From: CBDDFS01 sp965227255
Lineage (GTDB): Bacteria > Bacteroidota > Bacteroidia > Flavobacteriales_E > Vicingaceae
Direction: 5' to 3'
Assembly: GCA_965227255.1 (NCBI GenBank)
Contig: CBDDFS010000001.1
Span: 62,001-126,000, forward strand
DNA: 64,000 bases
In this document: one piece after another, positions 6,879 to 15,401 of the stretch
How the letters are laid out: each line of letters begins with the position of its first letter
Numbering within the stretch: the stretch's first letter is position 1
Program-made: the position numbers and the translations under genes
Notes under the pieces: generated by a model
The model's input: only the letters and a program-made list of their open reading frames with translations
Database searches by the model: none
Told to the model about the DNA's origin: nothing

Positions 6879-8303
6879 ATGAAAAATTCGATACTAATAA
6901 TATTCCTTCTTTTTATAAGCTCTTGGGCTCAGGCACAAACATCAAAGGTTGAGACCATACTAATTGATGGCAATTCAAGAAGATACACCCTTGTATTTCC
7001 AACCAGTTACGATGGAACAAAGGCATATCCTCTGGTACTGAATCTTCATGGATACTACCAATTTGTTTCAACTTATAGAGGTCGAACACAAATGGATAGT
7101 GTGGCTCAGGCCGATTCTTTCATCGTTGCTTACCCGCGCGGTGAAGTGGTTAATTTAAACTTTAACCCCCTGCCAAACTTAATGCCTTCTCAAGGACTCG
7201 GTTGGAATGTAGGAGGTATCGCATCCAATTCTTATGATGATGAAAAGTTTTTAATCAATTTGACTGAAAAACTTATCAATAAATACAATGTAGACACAAC
7301 CAGAATCTTCATGATGGGTTACAGTTTGGGTGCTCAAATGACAATGAGAATGGCTGATGCCATGTCGAACCGAATCAGAGCGGTAGCCTGCCTCAAATCC
7401 TACGATACACTACCTCCGGTGAGTCCTGTCCCAACTCTTGTAATGAGAGGAAGTCATGACCCATACTTCGATACAACGGGATGGAATGGCGCAATTAAAC
7501 CATGGAATGATGTTTTAGGTGACTGGTTAAATATGAACTCCTGCAGCGGGACCTTCACGAGCACTATGCTACCTAATCCGCATACTTACACCTCGTCAAT
7601 ACCTGACAGCAGTCATTTTGAAGTAATCAGATATATGGATTGCGATACACTTATGGGTGACTTCGTGATCTATCTTGAGCACAATGGTGGTCATTGGTTG
7701 CCAAGGCAAGATTCTTCGGCATGTATGGGCATGGGCCTGTGTGATACGCTCGGTAGATATATAAATCAAGATATAAGCACTGCCGTTGAAGTTTGGAACT
7801 TCTTCAAATCTCAAAAGCCAATTCCTGTATGCAAATTTGACCTTACTATATCTGAAGACGCAAATATTTTAACAGCTAATCAGGATTCTTCGACTTATCA
7901 GTGGATTGATTGTGCAACAGGAATGCCAATTGACGGTGAAATCAAACGAAGTTTTGAAGCAACGGAAAACGGTGATTATGCAGTTATTGTTGGAAGCGGT
8001 TATTGTGCAGACACATCCGATTGTGTTAACCTGATCGGCGTTGGTTTGGGATCAATAGTTTCCGATGCCGGACTTTTAAGAATTTACCCAAATCCCAGCA
8101 AGGGAGAGATCAACATACAATCTGACAAAATGATCAACCAGATAAGAATTTTGGACATGACTGGTAAGATTGTTCTAACATGGACAGGCAAGCAACAGAG
8201 CTTAACAGAACTTCAATTGCCACAAAATTCACAAAAGGGAATTTACATTATTCAGATTCTCACGGAAGAAGGAATTCATAACGAAAGATTTATTCTGAAT
8301 TAA
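6879..8303 (+). CDS. T9SS-secreted esterase (PHB depolymerase/LpqC-like)
   Basis: 474 residues from the ATG at 6879; a TTG upstream would pass through the operator and is rejected. Signal peptide ends WAQAQ (20). Alpha/beta-hydrolase: oxyanion segment LHGYY (56-60), nucleophile S149 in GYSLG, D194 in GSHDPYF, H272 in NGGHW, matching the polyhydroxybutyrate depolymerase/feruloyl-esterase-like (LpqC) family. Then an Ig-like segment with two Cys (about 320-385, YQWIDC...GYCADTSDC) and a T9SS type A sorting domain (IYPNPSKGEINI... to the end). Extracellular ester hydrolysis is likely, but substrate unknown. Expression is probably controlled by the tandem operator upstream. Confidence 0.9.
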   Translation: MKNSILIIFLLFISSWAQAQTSKVETILIDGNSRRYTLVFPTSYDGTKAYPLVLNLHGYYQFVSTYRGRTQMDSVAQADSFIVAYPRGEVVNLNFNPLPNLMPSQGLGWNVGGIASNSYDDEKFLINLTEKLINKYNVDTTRIFMMGYSLGAQMTMRMADAMSNRIRAVACLKSYDTLPPVSPVPTLVMRGSHDPYFDTTGWNGAIKPWNDVLGDWLNMNSCSGTFTSTMLPNPHTYTSSIPDSSHFEVIRYMDCDTLMGDFVIYLEHNGGHWLPRQDSSACMGMGLCDTLGRYINQDISTAVEVWNFFKSQKPIPVCKFDLTISEDANILTANQDSSTYQWIDCATGMPIDGEIKRSFEATENGDYAVIVGSGYCADTSDCVNLIGVGLGSIVSDAGLLRIYPNPSKGEINIQSDKMINQIRILDMTGKIVLTWTGKQQSLTELQLPQNSQKGIYIIQILTEEGIHNERFILN

Positions 8304-8353
8304 AAAACAGGCAGGAGAGTACTTTTAACCATGGGTATTCTTTAACAGAGAGG

Positions 8354-8380
8354 AAGGCGGGCATAAGTCCGCCTTTTTTA
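8354..8380 (+). terminator. Terminator of the esterase gene
   Basis: Stem AAGGCGG/CCGCCTT (8354-8360 with 8369-8375) followed by a T-run. It overlaps the stop codon of the convergent HTCS gene. Confidence 0.85.
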
Positions 8381-11300
8381 TGCACCATTTTGCCTATCGG
8401 CCAGGAAGTCCTTCGGTGAGACTTCAAAATGCTTCTTAAATACCTTACTGAAGTATCCCGGATCTGAGAAACCTGTTGCGTAGGCCACTTCTGATACATT
8501 TAGCTCACCTTTCAACAACATTTCACGTCCTCTTTCAACCTTATATTTCTGAATGAATTCGGATGCCGAAGTATTTGTCAAGGCTTTTAATTTTCTATGC
8601 AATTGCATACGACTCATTGCTTCTAGGTCACAGATATCATGAATACCGAATTGGTCATCATCAAGATTCTCTTCCAAATGAGATTTAAGTCTCTGCACAA
8701 ATTCATTCTCTTCAACCGGAAGTTCTTGTGATACTTCTTTTCCTTCATTGAACCTCAATTGGATCTTTTCGCGCAGAACCAGTAAATTATGTAGATGGAG
8801 AAGCAGCTCTTCTTTGCCAAAAGGCTTGGGAAGGTATATGTCTGCACCTCTTTTAAGCCCCTCAATCCTCGATTCATAATCTGCTTTTGCGGTTAGCAGC
8901 ACCACGGGAATATGAGAAGTAATCTTGTCATTTTTTACTTTGTCGGTCAGCTCAAATCCATCCATTTCCGGCATCATAACATCACTCACCAAGAGATCTG
9001 GCACATGCTCCAGGCATAGTTCTGAACCGATCTTTCCATTCTTAGCCGTGATTACGTTGAATTCATCCTTGATGCAATCTACGATGTGATTTAAAATATC
9101 GGGATCATCTTCGCACACCAGGACATTTGGCCTGCCCTCCACTTCGATAAAAGTTTCCTCCTTATCAGCGAGTAGTCCTTCATTATTTTCGAGCACAGAA
9201 GTCGAAATTTCTCTTAACTCTTCATTATGTGTCACGGGAAATTCGACCGAGAACTTCGCACCACCTTTCTCATTGTTCTCAGCCTTAATGGAACCACCTA
9301 GAGCAATCACAAGCTCCTTGGTCAAAGCCAGTCCAACCCCACTACCTATCTTATGACTCTTTCGATTTTTCACTTGATAAAATCTTTCAAACACTCGCTC
9401 TATCTCACTTTCAGGTATGCCCTCTCCACTGTCATTCACGGTCAATTTAAATCTCTCGTTTTCAAACTTTGCCAGAACTTCAATCCATCCATTCTCGGGA
9501 GTGAACTTTACCGCATTGCTGATCAGGTTCGATAATATCACCTGGTATTTATCGCGGTCCATGTCCATAAAGAATTCCTCCGGAAACCCCTTAAATGATA
9601 GTTCAATGTTCTTGTTTTCTAAAGTTGAACTGAAGGACTTAAGAATAAATTCAGTGAATTTCATAATGTCAAGACCTTCCATTTTCAATCCGATCTCACC
9701 CGACTCAAGCTTACCCAGATCGAGAATTTCATTCACAAGCTTCAACAAGCGTTGACTGTTTCGCTTAATGACATCCCTTTTTTCCGTTTTCTCCGGCATT
9801 AATTCTGTAGCACCAAGTATGGATGTAATTGGCGTTCTAAATTCATGCGTGATGTTGGTGAAAAACTCATTCTTAAATCGATCCATTTCCTGAAGCTTCA
9901 ACACCTCCGCTTTCTCAGCTTGTCTGCTAAGCAATCGTCTGTAAATCAGAATAATTAAAATAATTGCCAAAGCAGCGTAAGCGAATAGTGCCTTACCTGT
10001 TTTGTACCAGGCCTCGGCTACATTTATTTTAAGAATACGTTCTGAGGACTCATATTTTGATGGATGCATTCCGCCGCGAATATGCAGGGTGTAATTTCCT
10101 GGAGGGATATATGTGTATTCAACCTTTCTGTTATTTCCATACTCTCTGAAACCTTTTTCCAATCCCTCCATCCATGTCGAAAATTTCAACATTTCATTTT
10201 TTCGGTAATCAGAAACAGAATACTCAATGCCTAAAAAGCGATCATCATGATTAAGATAAATTACTTCAAGGTCGTCAAGATCGTTAAGATTTATCTTTTC
10301 GCCTGATCCTGCATTTGAATAACTTATGCTTGAGAAGAAAATACTTTCTTCTGTTCTGGTTGAATTTTCAGCCACAAGATGTTCCGGGAAAAAAGACACC
10401 AGGCCATTAATTGAACCGAAATACATCTTGCCATCTTTGGATTTGTACGCAGAAGATCTATTGTATTCTGTTTCACCCAATTTTAGCGCTACCGGGAAGT
10501 TTGTAATCTCTTTAGTTTCAATATTGACTTTTAGTATCCCATTGTTAGTGCCCAACCAAAAGTCATCTCCGGATTTGAGCATAGAGTAAACTAAAAGAGG
10601 TTTTGTCTTGTAGCTGGCCAGAGAAACTTCGTCCTTAAATTCACCTGTTTTAAGATTCAGGCTGAAAAAAGATGAATTGTCCTTATTATAGGACCACAAT
10701 GTATTATCCTCAATACAAAAAGACAGAACCACCAAGGGATCATCTACTATCTTCATTGAGGAAAAGTCTCTTAAAACTTCTCCGCTTTCCTGGTCTACTT
10801 CTGCAAAAATCCTGGCTGAAGCAACAATAAGGCTATTATTAGGTGAATATGTCGCAATCTGATGCACCTCATAAGGCGCTATAAAGTGTTTGAAAGGAAG
10901 TTCAATCGCTCTAAGCTCTTTACTCCTTAAATTGTACTTATATAAAGTATTCAGGTCATGATTTTCTATCATCCAAAGAGTTTGGGCCTTATCATCGAGG
11001 TGATGAATTACCCTTTCCGAAAGCTTATCATTTATAAGAGTTTTAATACTCCCATTTGAAAGGTCCAAAATCCGATCACTCCAAATGAGATTATTCTCAA
11101 AATAGGACATGGAGAACAAACCCTGCAAATCCTTTTCATCAATCCTGAACGGTAAATCCTTTAATTCTCTAGAAAGATTGTCGATTACCTTGATCCCATT
11201 TTCATAGGATAGATATATATTTCCATCGTCATCTTCACATATCCCCCTCATTGCACACCTGTTATCCAGACAGTTATATGATTCTTTAGGATTGTCCATA

Positions 11301-12442
11301 TAAATTCTCATCGAAGAGCTGGAAACATCTATATGGGCCAGGCCTTCCAAGCATCCTAACCAAACGAGTCCGGTTCTATCAGTAAAAAGTGAAGTAAACT
11401 GCTGTGAATACGTCTGCAACTCTGGAATAGCCTCAATTAATTTTTCTTCCAGATGGAGAACTTCGCCAGTTTTAACATCAATTCTCTTCAGGTTAAAATT
11501 TCTAAACGAATGTGTATAAACCCAAAGATGATCGGCTGAAGCATGCAAATAGGTGTTCTTGCCCAACAATTGAAGATCTTCATTACCGATTCTTTCAAAA
11601 TGATTTGTCCCCCTGTATTTTACATAAATCTTGCTAGGACTATTTTTTTTGTATTCGGGATGAAGAATAATCGGACCAACAGAAACAAATACATCTCCTG
11701 AATCATTTGTAGTTACAGAAGCAAGAGTATTCTCCTGACTTAAGTCGAACTTGTGCTTTTTTAACAATTCTCCATCCAAAGAATATTCGTTGAGGAATTC
11801 ATTGTTCAGACCGTAAAATTTATCCTTGGTGCAACTGAGGTTTGGAAGCATCTTGCTGTTTCGACTTACCAGCGTATCAATTATCACAAAGAATCCTTCC
11901 TCATTCAATCTTGTCACATAGTATTTTTGAAAATAGTCGGTTGAATTAAGTTTTGTCCACAGTGCAAAGAACTTTGCAGGATACTGACCAAAGGCCATGT
12001 AGAATTCCCCTTCCATTCCGGAAGAAACTTTTGTTTCAGGATGAATTCCATGTGATGGAAGTGCTTTTAAACTGTTCGCATCAAATTGGCGAACACTATC
12101 TGAAACCAGATAAAGGATATCATCATCACTTATTCCGGTAAGCTTATTATATCTGCTGGCCGGATAGTATTTATCTAACTGCAAAGAATGAACCTTGATA
12201 CCATCATACATCAATAGATTATTCGATTTAAACGCGCCATAGTCGGGCCCATAACCCCAACTTGAAAACCATATTCTTCCTACGTTGTCTTGCTCAAAAT
12301 GCTGTACCATATTGATTCTCTCTCCGTCTTCAAAGGTCAATTCACTTCCATCTAGTTGAAAATCCTGAGAGTGAACAACCCCTTGAACTAAGATTAGAAA
12401 CAGAAGTGATAAAACAGCAAAGATTGAATGCTTCGAATGCAC
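8378..12442 (-). CDS. Hybrid two-component system regulator (HTCS), GTG start
   Basis: 1354 residues, the usual HTCS size. Signal peptide (1-26, ending VHSQ); a periplasmic two-bladed-propeller sensor region with reg_prop repeats (GLVWLGCLEGLAHID, GNIYLSYENGIKVI, DFWLGTNNGILKV, KMYFGSINGLVSF); a Y_Y_Y domain before one membrane segment (about 815-835); HisKA with phospho-acceptor H866 (THEFRTP); HATPase with SNLISNAVKF and GSGVGLAL; a receiver domain with D1154 (LLVSDVMMPEMDG); and an AraC-type HTH at 1250-1350. The start is GTG: an in-frame TAA lies upstream with no ATG between. All key residues are present. It senses a periplasmic ligand and binds DNA directly. It lies between the two genes carrying the tandem operator, so it is their likely activator. 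Confidence 0.97.
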   Translation of the reverse strand: MHSKHSIFAVLSLLFLILVQGVVHSQDFQLDGSELTFEDGERINMVQHFEQDNVGRIWFSSWGYGPDYGAFKSNNLLMYDGIKVHSLQLDKYYPASRYNKLTGISDDDILYLVSDSVRQFDANSLKALPSHGIHPETKVSSGMEGEFYMAFGQYPAKFFALWTKLNSTDYFQKYYVTRLNEEGFFVIIDTLVSRNSKMLPNLSCTKDKFYGLNNEFLNEYSLDGELLKKHKFDLSQENTLASVTTNDSGDVFVSVGPIILHPEYKKNSPSKIYVKYRGTNHFERIGNEDLQLLGKNTYLHASADHLWVYTHSFRNFNLKRIDVKTGEVLHLEEKLIEAIPELQTYSQQFTSLFTDRTGLVWLGCLEGLAHIDVSSSSMRIYMDNPKESYNCLDNRCAMRGICEDDDGNIYLSYENGIKVIDNLSRELKDLPFRIDEKDLQGLFSMSYFENNLIWSDRILDLSNGSIKTLINDKLSERVIHHLDDKAQTLWMIENHDLNTLYKYNLRSKELRAIELPFKHFIAPYEVHQIATYSPNNSLIVASARIFAEVDQESGEVLRDFSSMKIVDDPLVVLSFCIEDNTLWSYNKDNSSFFSLNLKTGEFKDEVSLASYKTKPLLVYSMLKSGDDFWLGTNNGILKVNIETKEITNFPVALKLGETEYNRSSAYKSKDGKMYFGSINGLVSFFPEHLVAENSTRTEESIFFSSISYSNAGSGEKINLNDLDDLEVIYLNHDDRFLGIEYSVSDYRKNEMLKFSTWMEGLEKGFREYGNNRKVEYTYIPPGNYTLHIRGGMHPSKYESSERILKINVAEAWYKTGKALFAYAALAIILIILIYRRLLSRQAEKAEVLKLQEMDRFKNEFFTNITHEFRTPITSILGATELMPEKTEKRDVIKRNSQRLLKLVNEILDLGKLESGEIGLKMEGLDIMKFTEFILKSFSSTLENKNIELSFKGFPEEFFMDMDRDKYQVILSNLISNAVKFTPENGWIEVLAKFENERFKLTVNDSGEGIPESEIERVFERFYQVKNRKSHKIGSGVGLALTKELVIALGGSIKAENNEKGGAKFSVEFPVTHNEELREISTSVLENNEGLLADKEETFIEVEGRPNVLVCEDDPDILNHIVDCIKDEFNVITAKNGKIGSELCLEHVPDLLVSDVMMPEMDGFELTDKVKNDKITSHIPVVLLTAKADYESRIEGLKRGADIYLPKPFGKEELLLHLHNLLVLREKIQLRFNEGKEVSQELPVEENEFVQRLKSHLEENLDDDQFGIHDICDLEAMSRMQLHRKLKALTNTSASEFIQKYKVERGREMLLKGELNVSEVAYATGFSDPGYFSKVFKKHFEVSPKDFLADRQNGA

Positions 12443-12555
12443 TAAATAGCAGGTTTGGTGGTCTTAATTTATAACGGAATGAATATAAAAAAAGATCAGC
12501 AAATTGATTTTCTGAAGAGTTTAATTCACCCTGAAAGCCCCATTATTACTACGAT

Positions 12556-12592
12556 GTTACAATATTCCATGTCTTGGTTACAATGCTCCCTG
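12556..12592 (+). promoter_or_regulatory. Tandem operator, second copy
   Basis: GTTACAATATTCCATG (12556-12571) and GTTACAATGCTCCCTG (12577-12592), 21-bp period. The first half-site is identical to that at 6794-6809. It ends 48 nt before the ATG at 12641, the same distance as at the esterase gene. It also lies about 115 bp upstream of the divergent HTCS start codon, so autoregulation is possible. Confidence 0.85.
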
Positions 12593-12612
12593 CTGCTTCA
12601 ACAATGATTTTC

Positions 12613-12620
12613 GAGATTTG
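12613..12620 (+). promoter_or_regulatory. -7 promoter box, delta-60 protein gene
   Basis: GAGATTTG (a weaker TAnnTTTG) ends 20 nt before the ATG at 12641, exactly where the esterase gene has its box. Confidence 0.5.
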
Positions 12621-12640
12621 AGATCATTAATTCTTGAGCC

Positions 12641-14860
12641 ATGAAAAAATTATTGACAATCGTAGCTTTAATCTTCAGCTTCCAAGCAAGAGCCTTTGTG
12701 TTTAATACTCCCTGGTATGATCCAACTCAGAGCACCATTGATTCAATGTATGCAACATACGGTAAGACTGCCACGGATGGAAGTGCTGACCCGTGGTCTT
12801 TTTCATGGGCTCATATGAATACAGTCTCTGCTACCCTGAGCAACGGTAAAGTAATATCGGCAGGGAATCCGACCGATTATCCATTTTTATCTCTTATCGG
12901 CTATGATCAAAATGGTAATGTGGATTCTTCTTTTGGTAGCACCGGAGTTCGTCAAATAACAAATCCTTTTGTTCTCTCCGGGATTTATGAGGTAAAAGAT
13001 CTAACGCCAACTTCTTCGGGTGATATATTCATTACCAACAATAGTGGTTACAGACTGAATATTATTAAGACATTTTCAAATGGTCAGATTGATACTACAT
13101 ATGGAATTCAGGGAGCCTTTGAAAGCAATCTTTTCAATACGATCGTAAATCCAATAAAAACGTTCCCATTACCAGGAAATAAATTGATTGTCCTGGCCAA
13201 TGGAGATTCTTCTGCACTTATGGTCAGAATAAATGCGAATGGCAGCCTTGATACTACATTTAATCAGAACGGCATCAAAGAATTAAGCCATATACCCGAG
13301 ATTACAGGATGTATTTTTAGCGGCACAGGACATACCTTTATCACATACAGCGATGCGAATTGGATAACCAGATTAACTAAAATTGATCTGAATGGAAATG
13401 TTATAACAAGTTTTGGGAATAGTGGAAACGTACTAGTTGACTCTTCACACTCCAGTTACACGATTGCTATACAAAATAGTGGTTCGATAATTACCGGGCA
13501 AAATCTTGGCAATGGCTATAAATTAAAGCGTTTCTATGCCAATGGCTCAAGGGATAATTCATTTAATCAGACCGGCTTTTTGACTCTTGATCTTGTTTGG
13601 TCAGATAAATTGAATCTAAACGTTTTTAATCAGGATTCTATTTTGATCGTCGGTAATAATTGGGGCAGCGGGACCATGATATTTGCAAAGTGTGATTCTT
13701 CGGGTTCAATAATTGATACAAATAATCCCTGTAAGGTAAACCTGATCTACAAGAATGATCACGGCTTTTTAACGCATTCGAATATTGTAAATCCAACAAG
13801 ATTTATATTAACTGGATCTTCCTTCGATAGTTATGTCATTGAAAGACATAAACTGGTCTGGAATGAACCATATATTAAAACCATTCATGATTCCTTGTGT
13901 GATAGTGCGGTTTATTATGGAAAAACATATTATACCAGTGGAATATATTATGATACCATAAAAACTGGACCTTGTGATACTGTAGTGAAATTGGATTTGA
14001 CAATAATGAGCATTACAGCATTTAAGAGTGACACGGCATTGCACGCCGTTGGAGACAGTAACTTGTGGCTTACCTACAGATGGTATGATATTAACGGTAA
14101 TCTCCTCGACAGTGGTCAACATTTCACCCCCACGCAAGGAGGTTATTACTACTGCACCGGATATCTCACGCAGCAATGGGGTTGGAGACATTTTCCATGT
14201 ACATCGTATTCGGATACACTAGAATGGCCAGTCTCTAAAACACTTACCATAAATTCATGCGAACCGGTGACATTCAATGGAAAAACATATAGTCTAATCG
14301 GAGATTACATTGATACGGTCGTTAATCCAAACGGAATGGATACAATCTACAATATCCGACTAAGGCATGGTTCCATTTCATACTCACTTCATATATCAGA
14401 TTCTTCTATTGCCGTGCACCCTTCGAATATGAATTATCAGTGGATACAATGTTCAAATGACTCAGTAATTCCCGGAGCAAAATCATATAAGTTTGAACCA
14501 TTAATGAGCGGAAATTATAAAGTGGCAATACAGCAAGGATTCTGTCTTGACACATCTGCTTGTCACTACGTAAAAGCGAAAAAGATTACAGGTGTAATCG
14601 GACATAACAAAGAGGATGAACTTCGAATATTCCCAAATCCTTTCAATTCAATTTTAAACATAGATCTTTCAAGTATAAGGAGTCAGGAATTCGAATTCTC
14701 ATTGTTTGATTCAAGAGGTGTTCTGGTTATGCACTCACAACAGGCTGTTCCTAACTCAGGTATTTTTAGTTTTGAAAATTCAAATTTACCTTCAGGCATA
14801 TATCTATATAACATAATCGCTGAAAATCAGATATATACAGGTCGTGTTATAAAGAAATAG
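12641..14860 (+). CDS. T9SS-secreted delta-60-repeat protein
   Basis: 739 residues. Signal peptide ends QARAF (about 19). The N-terminal half contains delta-60 repeats, recognisable by D-x-S/T-F-G/N-x-x-G signatures: VDSSFGSTG, IDTTYGIQG, LDTTFNQNG, ITSFGNSG, RDNSFNQTG. These form a beta-propeller-like structure. The second half has Cys-containing Ig-like modules (one with YQWIQC...GFCLDTSAC, closely like the esterase's module) and ends in a T9SS type A sorting domain (LRIFPNPFNSILNIDL to IYTGRVIKK). No catalytic motif; likely a binding or scaffold protein at the cell surface. It shares operator and spacing with the esterase gene. Confidence 0.9.
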   Translation: MKKLLTIVALIFSFQARAFVFNTPWYDPTQSTIDSMYATYGKTATDGSADPWSFSWAHMNTVSATLSNGKVISAGNPTDYPFLSLIGYDQNGNVDSSFGSTGVRQITNPFVLSGIYEVKDLTPTSSGDIFITNNSGYRLNIIKTFSNGQIDTTYGIQGAFESNLFNTIVNPIKTFPLPGNKLIVLANGDSSALMVRINANGSLDTTFNQNGIKELSHIPEITGCIFSGTGHTFITYSDANWITRLTKIDLNGNVITSFGNSGNVLVDSSHSSYTIAIQNSGSIITGQNLGNGYKLKRFYANGSRDNSFNQTGFLTLDLVWSDKLNLNVFNQDSILIVGNNWGSGTMIFAKCDSSGSIIDTNNPCKVNLIYKNDHGFLTHSNIVNPTRFILTGSSFDSYVIERHKLVWNEPYIKTIHDSLCDSAVYYGKTYYTSGIYYDTIKTGPCDTVVKLDLTIMSITAFKSDTALHAVGDSNLWLTYRWYDINGNLLDSGQHFTPTQGGYYYCTGYLTQQWGWRHFPCTSYSDTLEWPVSKTLTINSCEPVTFNGKTYSLIGDYIDTVVNPNGMDTIYNIRLRHGSISYSLHISDSSIAVHPSNMNYQWIQCSNDSVIPGAKSYKFEPLMSGNYKVAIQQGFCLDTSACHYVKAKKITGVIGHNKEDELRIFPNPFNSILNIDLSSIRSQEFEFSLFDSRGVLVMHSQQAVPNSGIFSFENSNLPSGIYLYNIIAENQIYTGRVIKK

Positions 14861-15401
14861 TTTAAATAATCAAAGCTGAACAAGTGGCATAATTTTAAAT
14901 TTTCGGACAACCTTTTTGGCTCAAATGCGTTATATACATATCATGCCGAAATTAACGACCGATATTTCTCACATAGCATATGCCACTCACGAAGGCATCC
15001 GGTTGAAAGTGTACAAAGACAGTTTTAGAATTTCCAGACATTCATTGAAAGTTAAATGGATTCAGACCATTCAATTTGCAGACTCAATTTCACAAATTGA
15101 AGCAAGTCAAGAAGTCATTGTCAATGAAGACCAAAAAATAGACTCAAGCATACTTGGAAGTCAAGGATACTGGAGCCATTTGCTGGCGAAAAAAGTTCAC
15201 TGATTCTAAGTCCTGACTTGACACTTCATCTTTCACTCGAAATCACACGATTTCTATATATAACTTAAGACAGTAAGATACTCCCAAAAAAGGCCATTTA
15301 ATCTGACTTACGTTTAGTAATGGCTTTTCCGCCGGAATTAAAATCACAAGTCTGCATATAACCAAAAGAATTTCGGAATTTCGCGGCCTTCAAAATTTGA
15401 G
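14861..15401. other. Gene-poor stretch upstream of the SulP gene
   Basis: Holds one weak open frame (14925-15203, listed separately) and an imperfect hairpin AAAAGGCCATT/AATGGCTTTT (15288-15298 with 15319-15328) whose T-run faces the reverse strand, although no reverse-strand gene reads into it. No clear promoter recognised for the SulP gene. Confidence 0.5.
14925..15203 (+). CDS. Possible small protein, doubtful
   Basis: About 92 residues from the ATG at 14925 (a second ATG at 14943). Basic, no signal peptide, no motif I recognise. It follows the delta-60 gene by about 65 nt without an intervening terminator and might be its downstream partner, or it may be chance open frame in spacer DNA. 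Codon use is not distinctive. Kept at low confidence because no homology can be claimed. Confidence 0.3.
   Translation: MRYIHIMPKLTTDISHIAYATHEGIRLKVYKDSFRISRHSLKVKWIQTIQFADSISQIEASQEVIVNEDQKIDSSILGSQGYWSHLLAKKVH

Noticed and set aside
10326..10589. Plus-strand frames inside the HTCS gene (also 9353-9755 and 11953-12141)
   Set aside because: Antisense shadows of a coding region with good domain matches on the other strand; no protein features.
12443..12555. Clear promoter for the HTCS gene
   Set aside because: No TAnnTTTG at the expected place on the reverse strand; autoregulation through the operator at 12556 is only a possibility.
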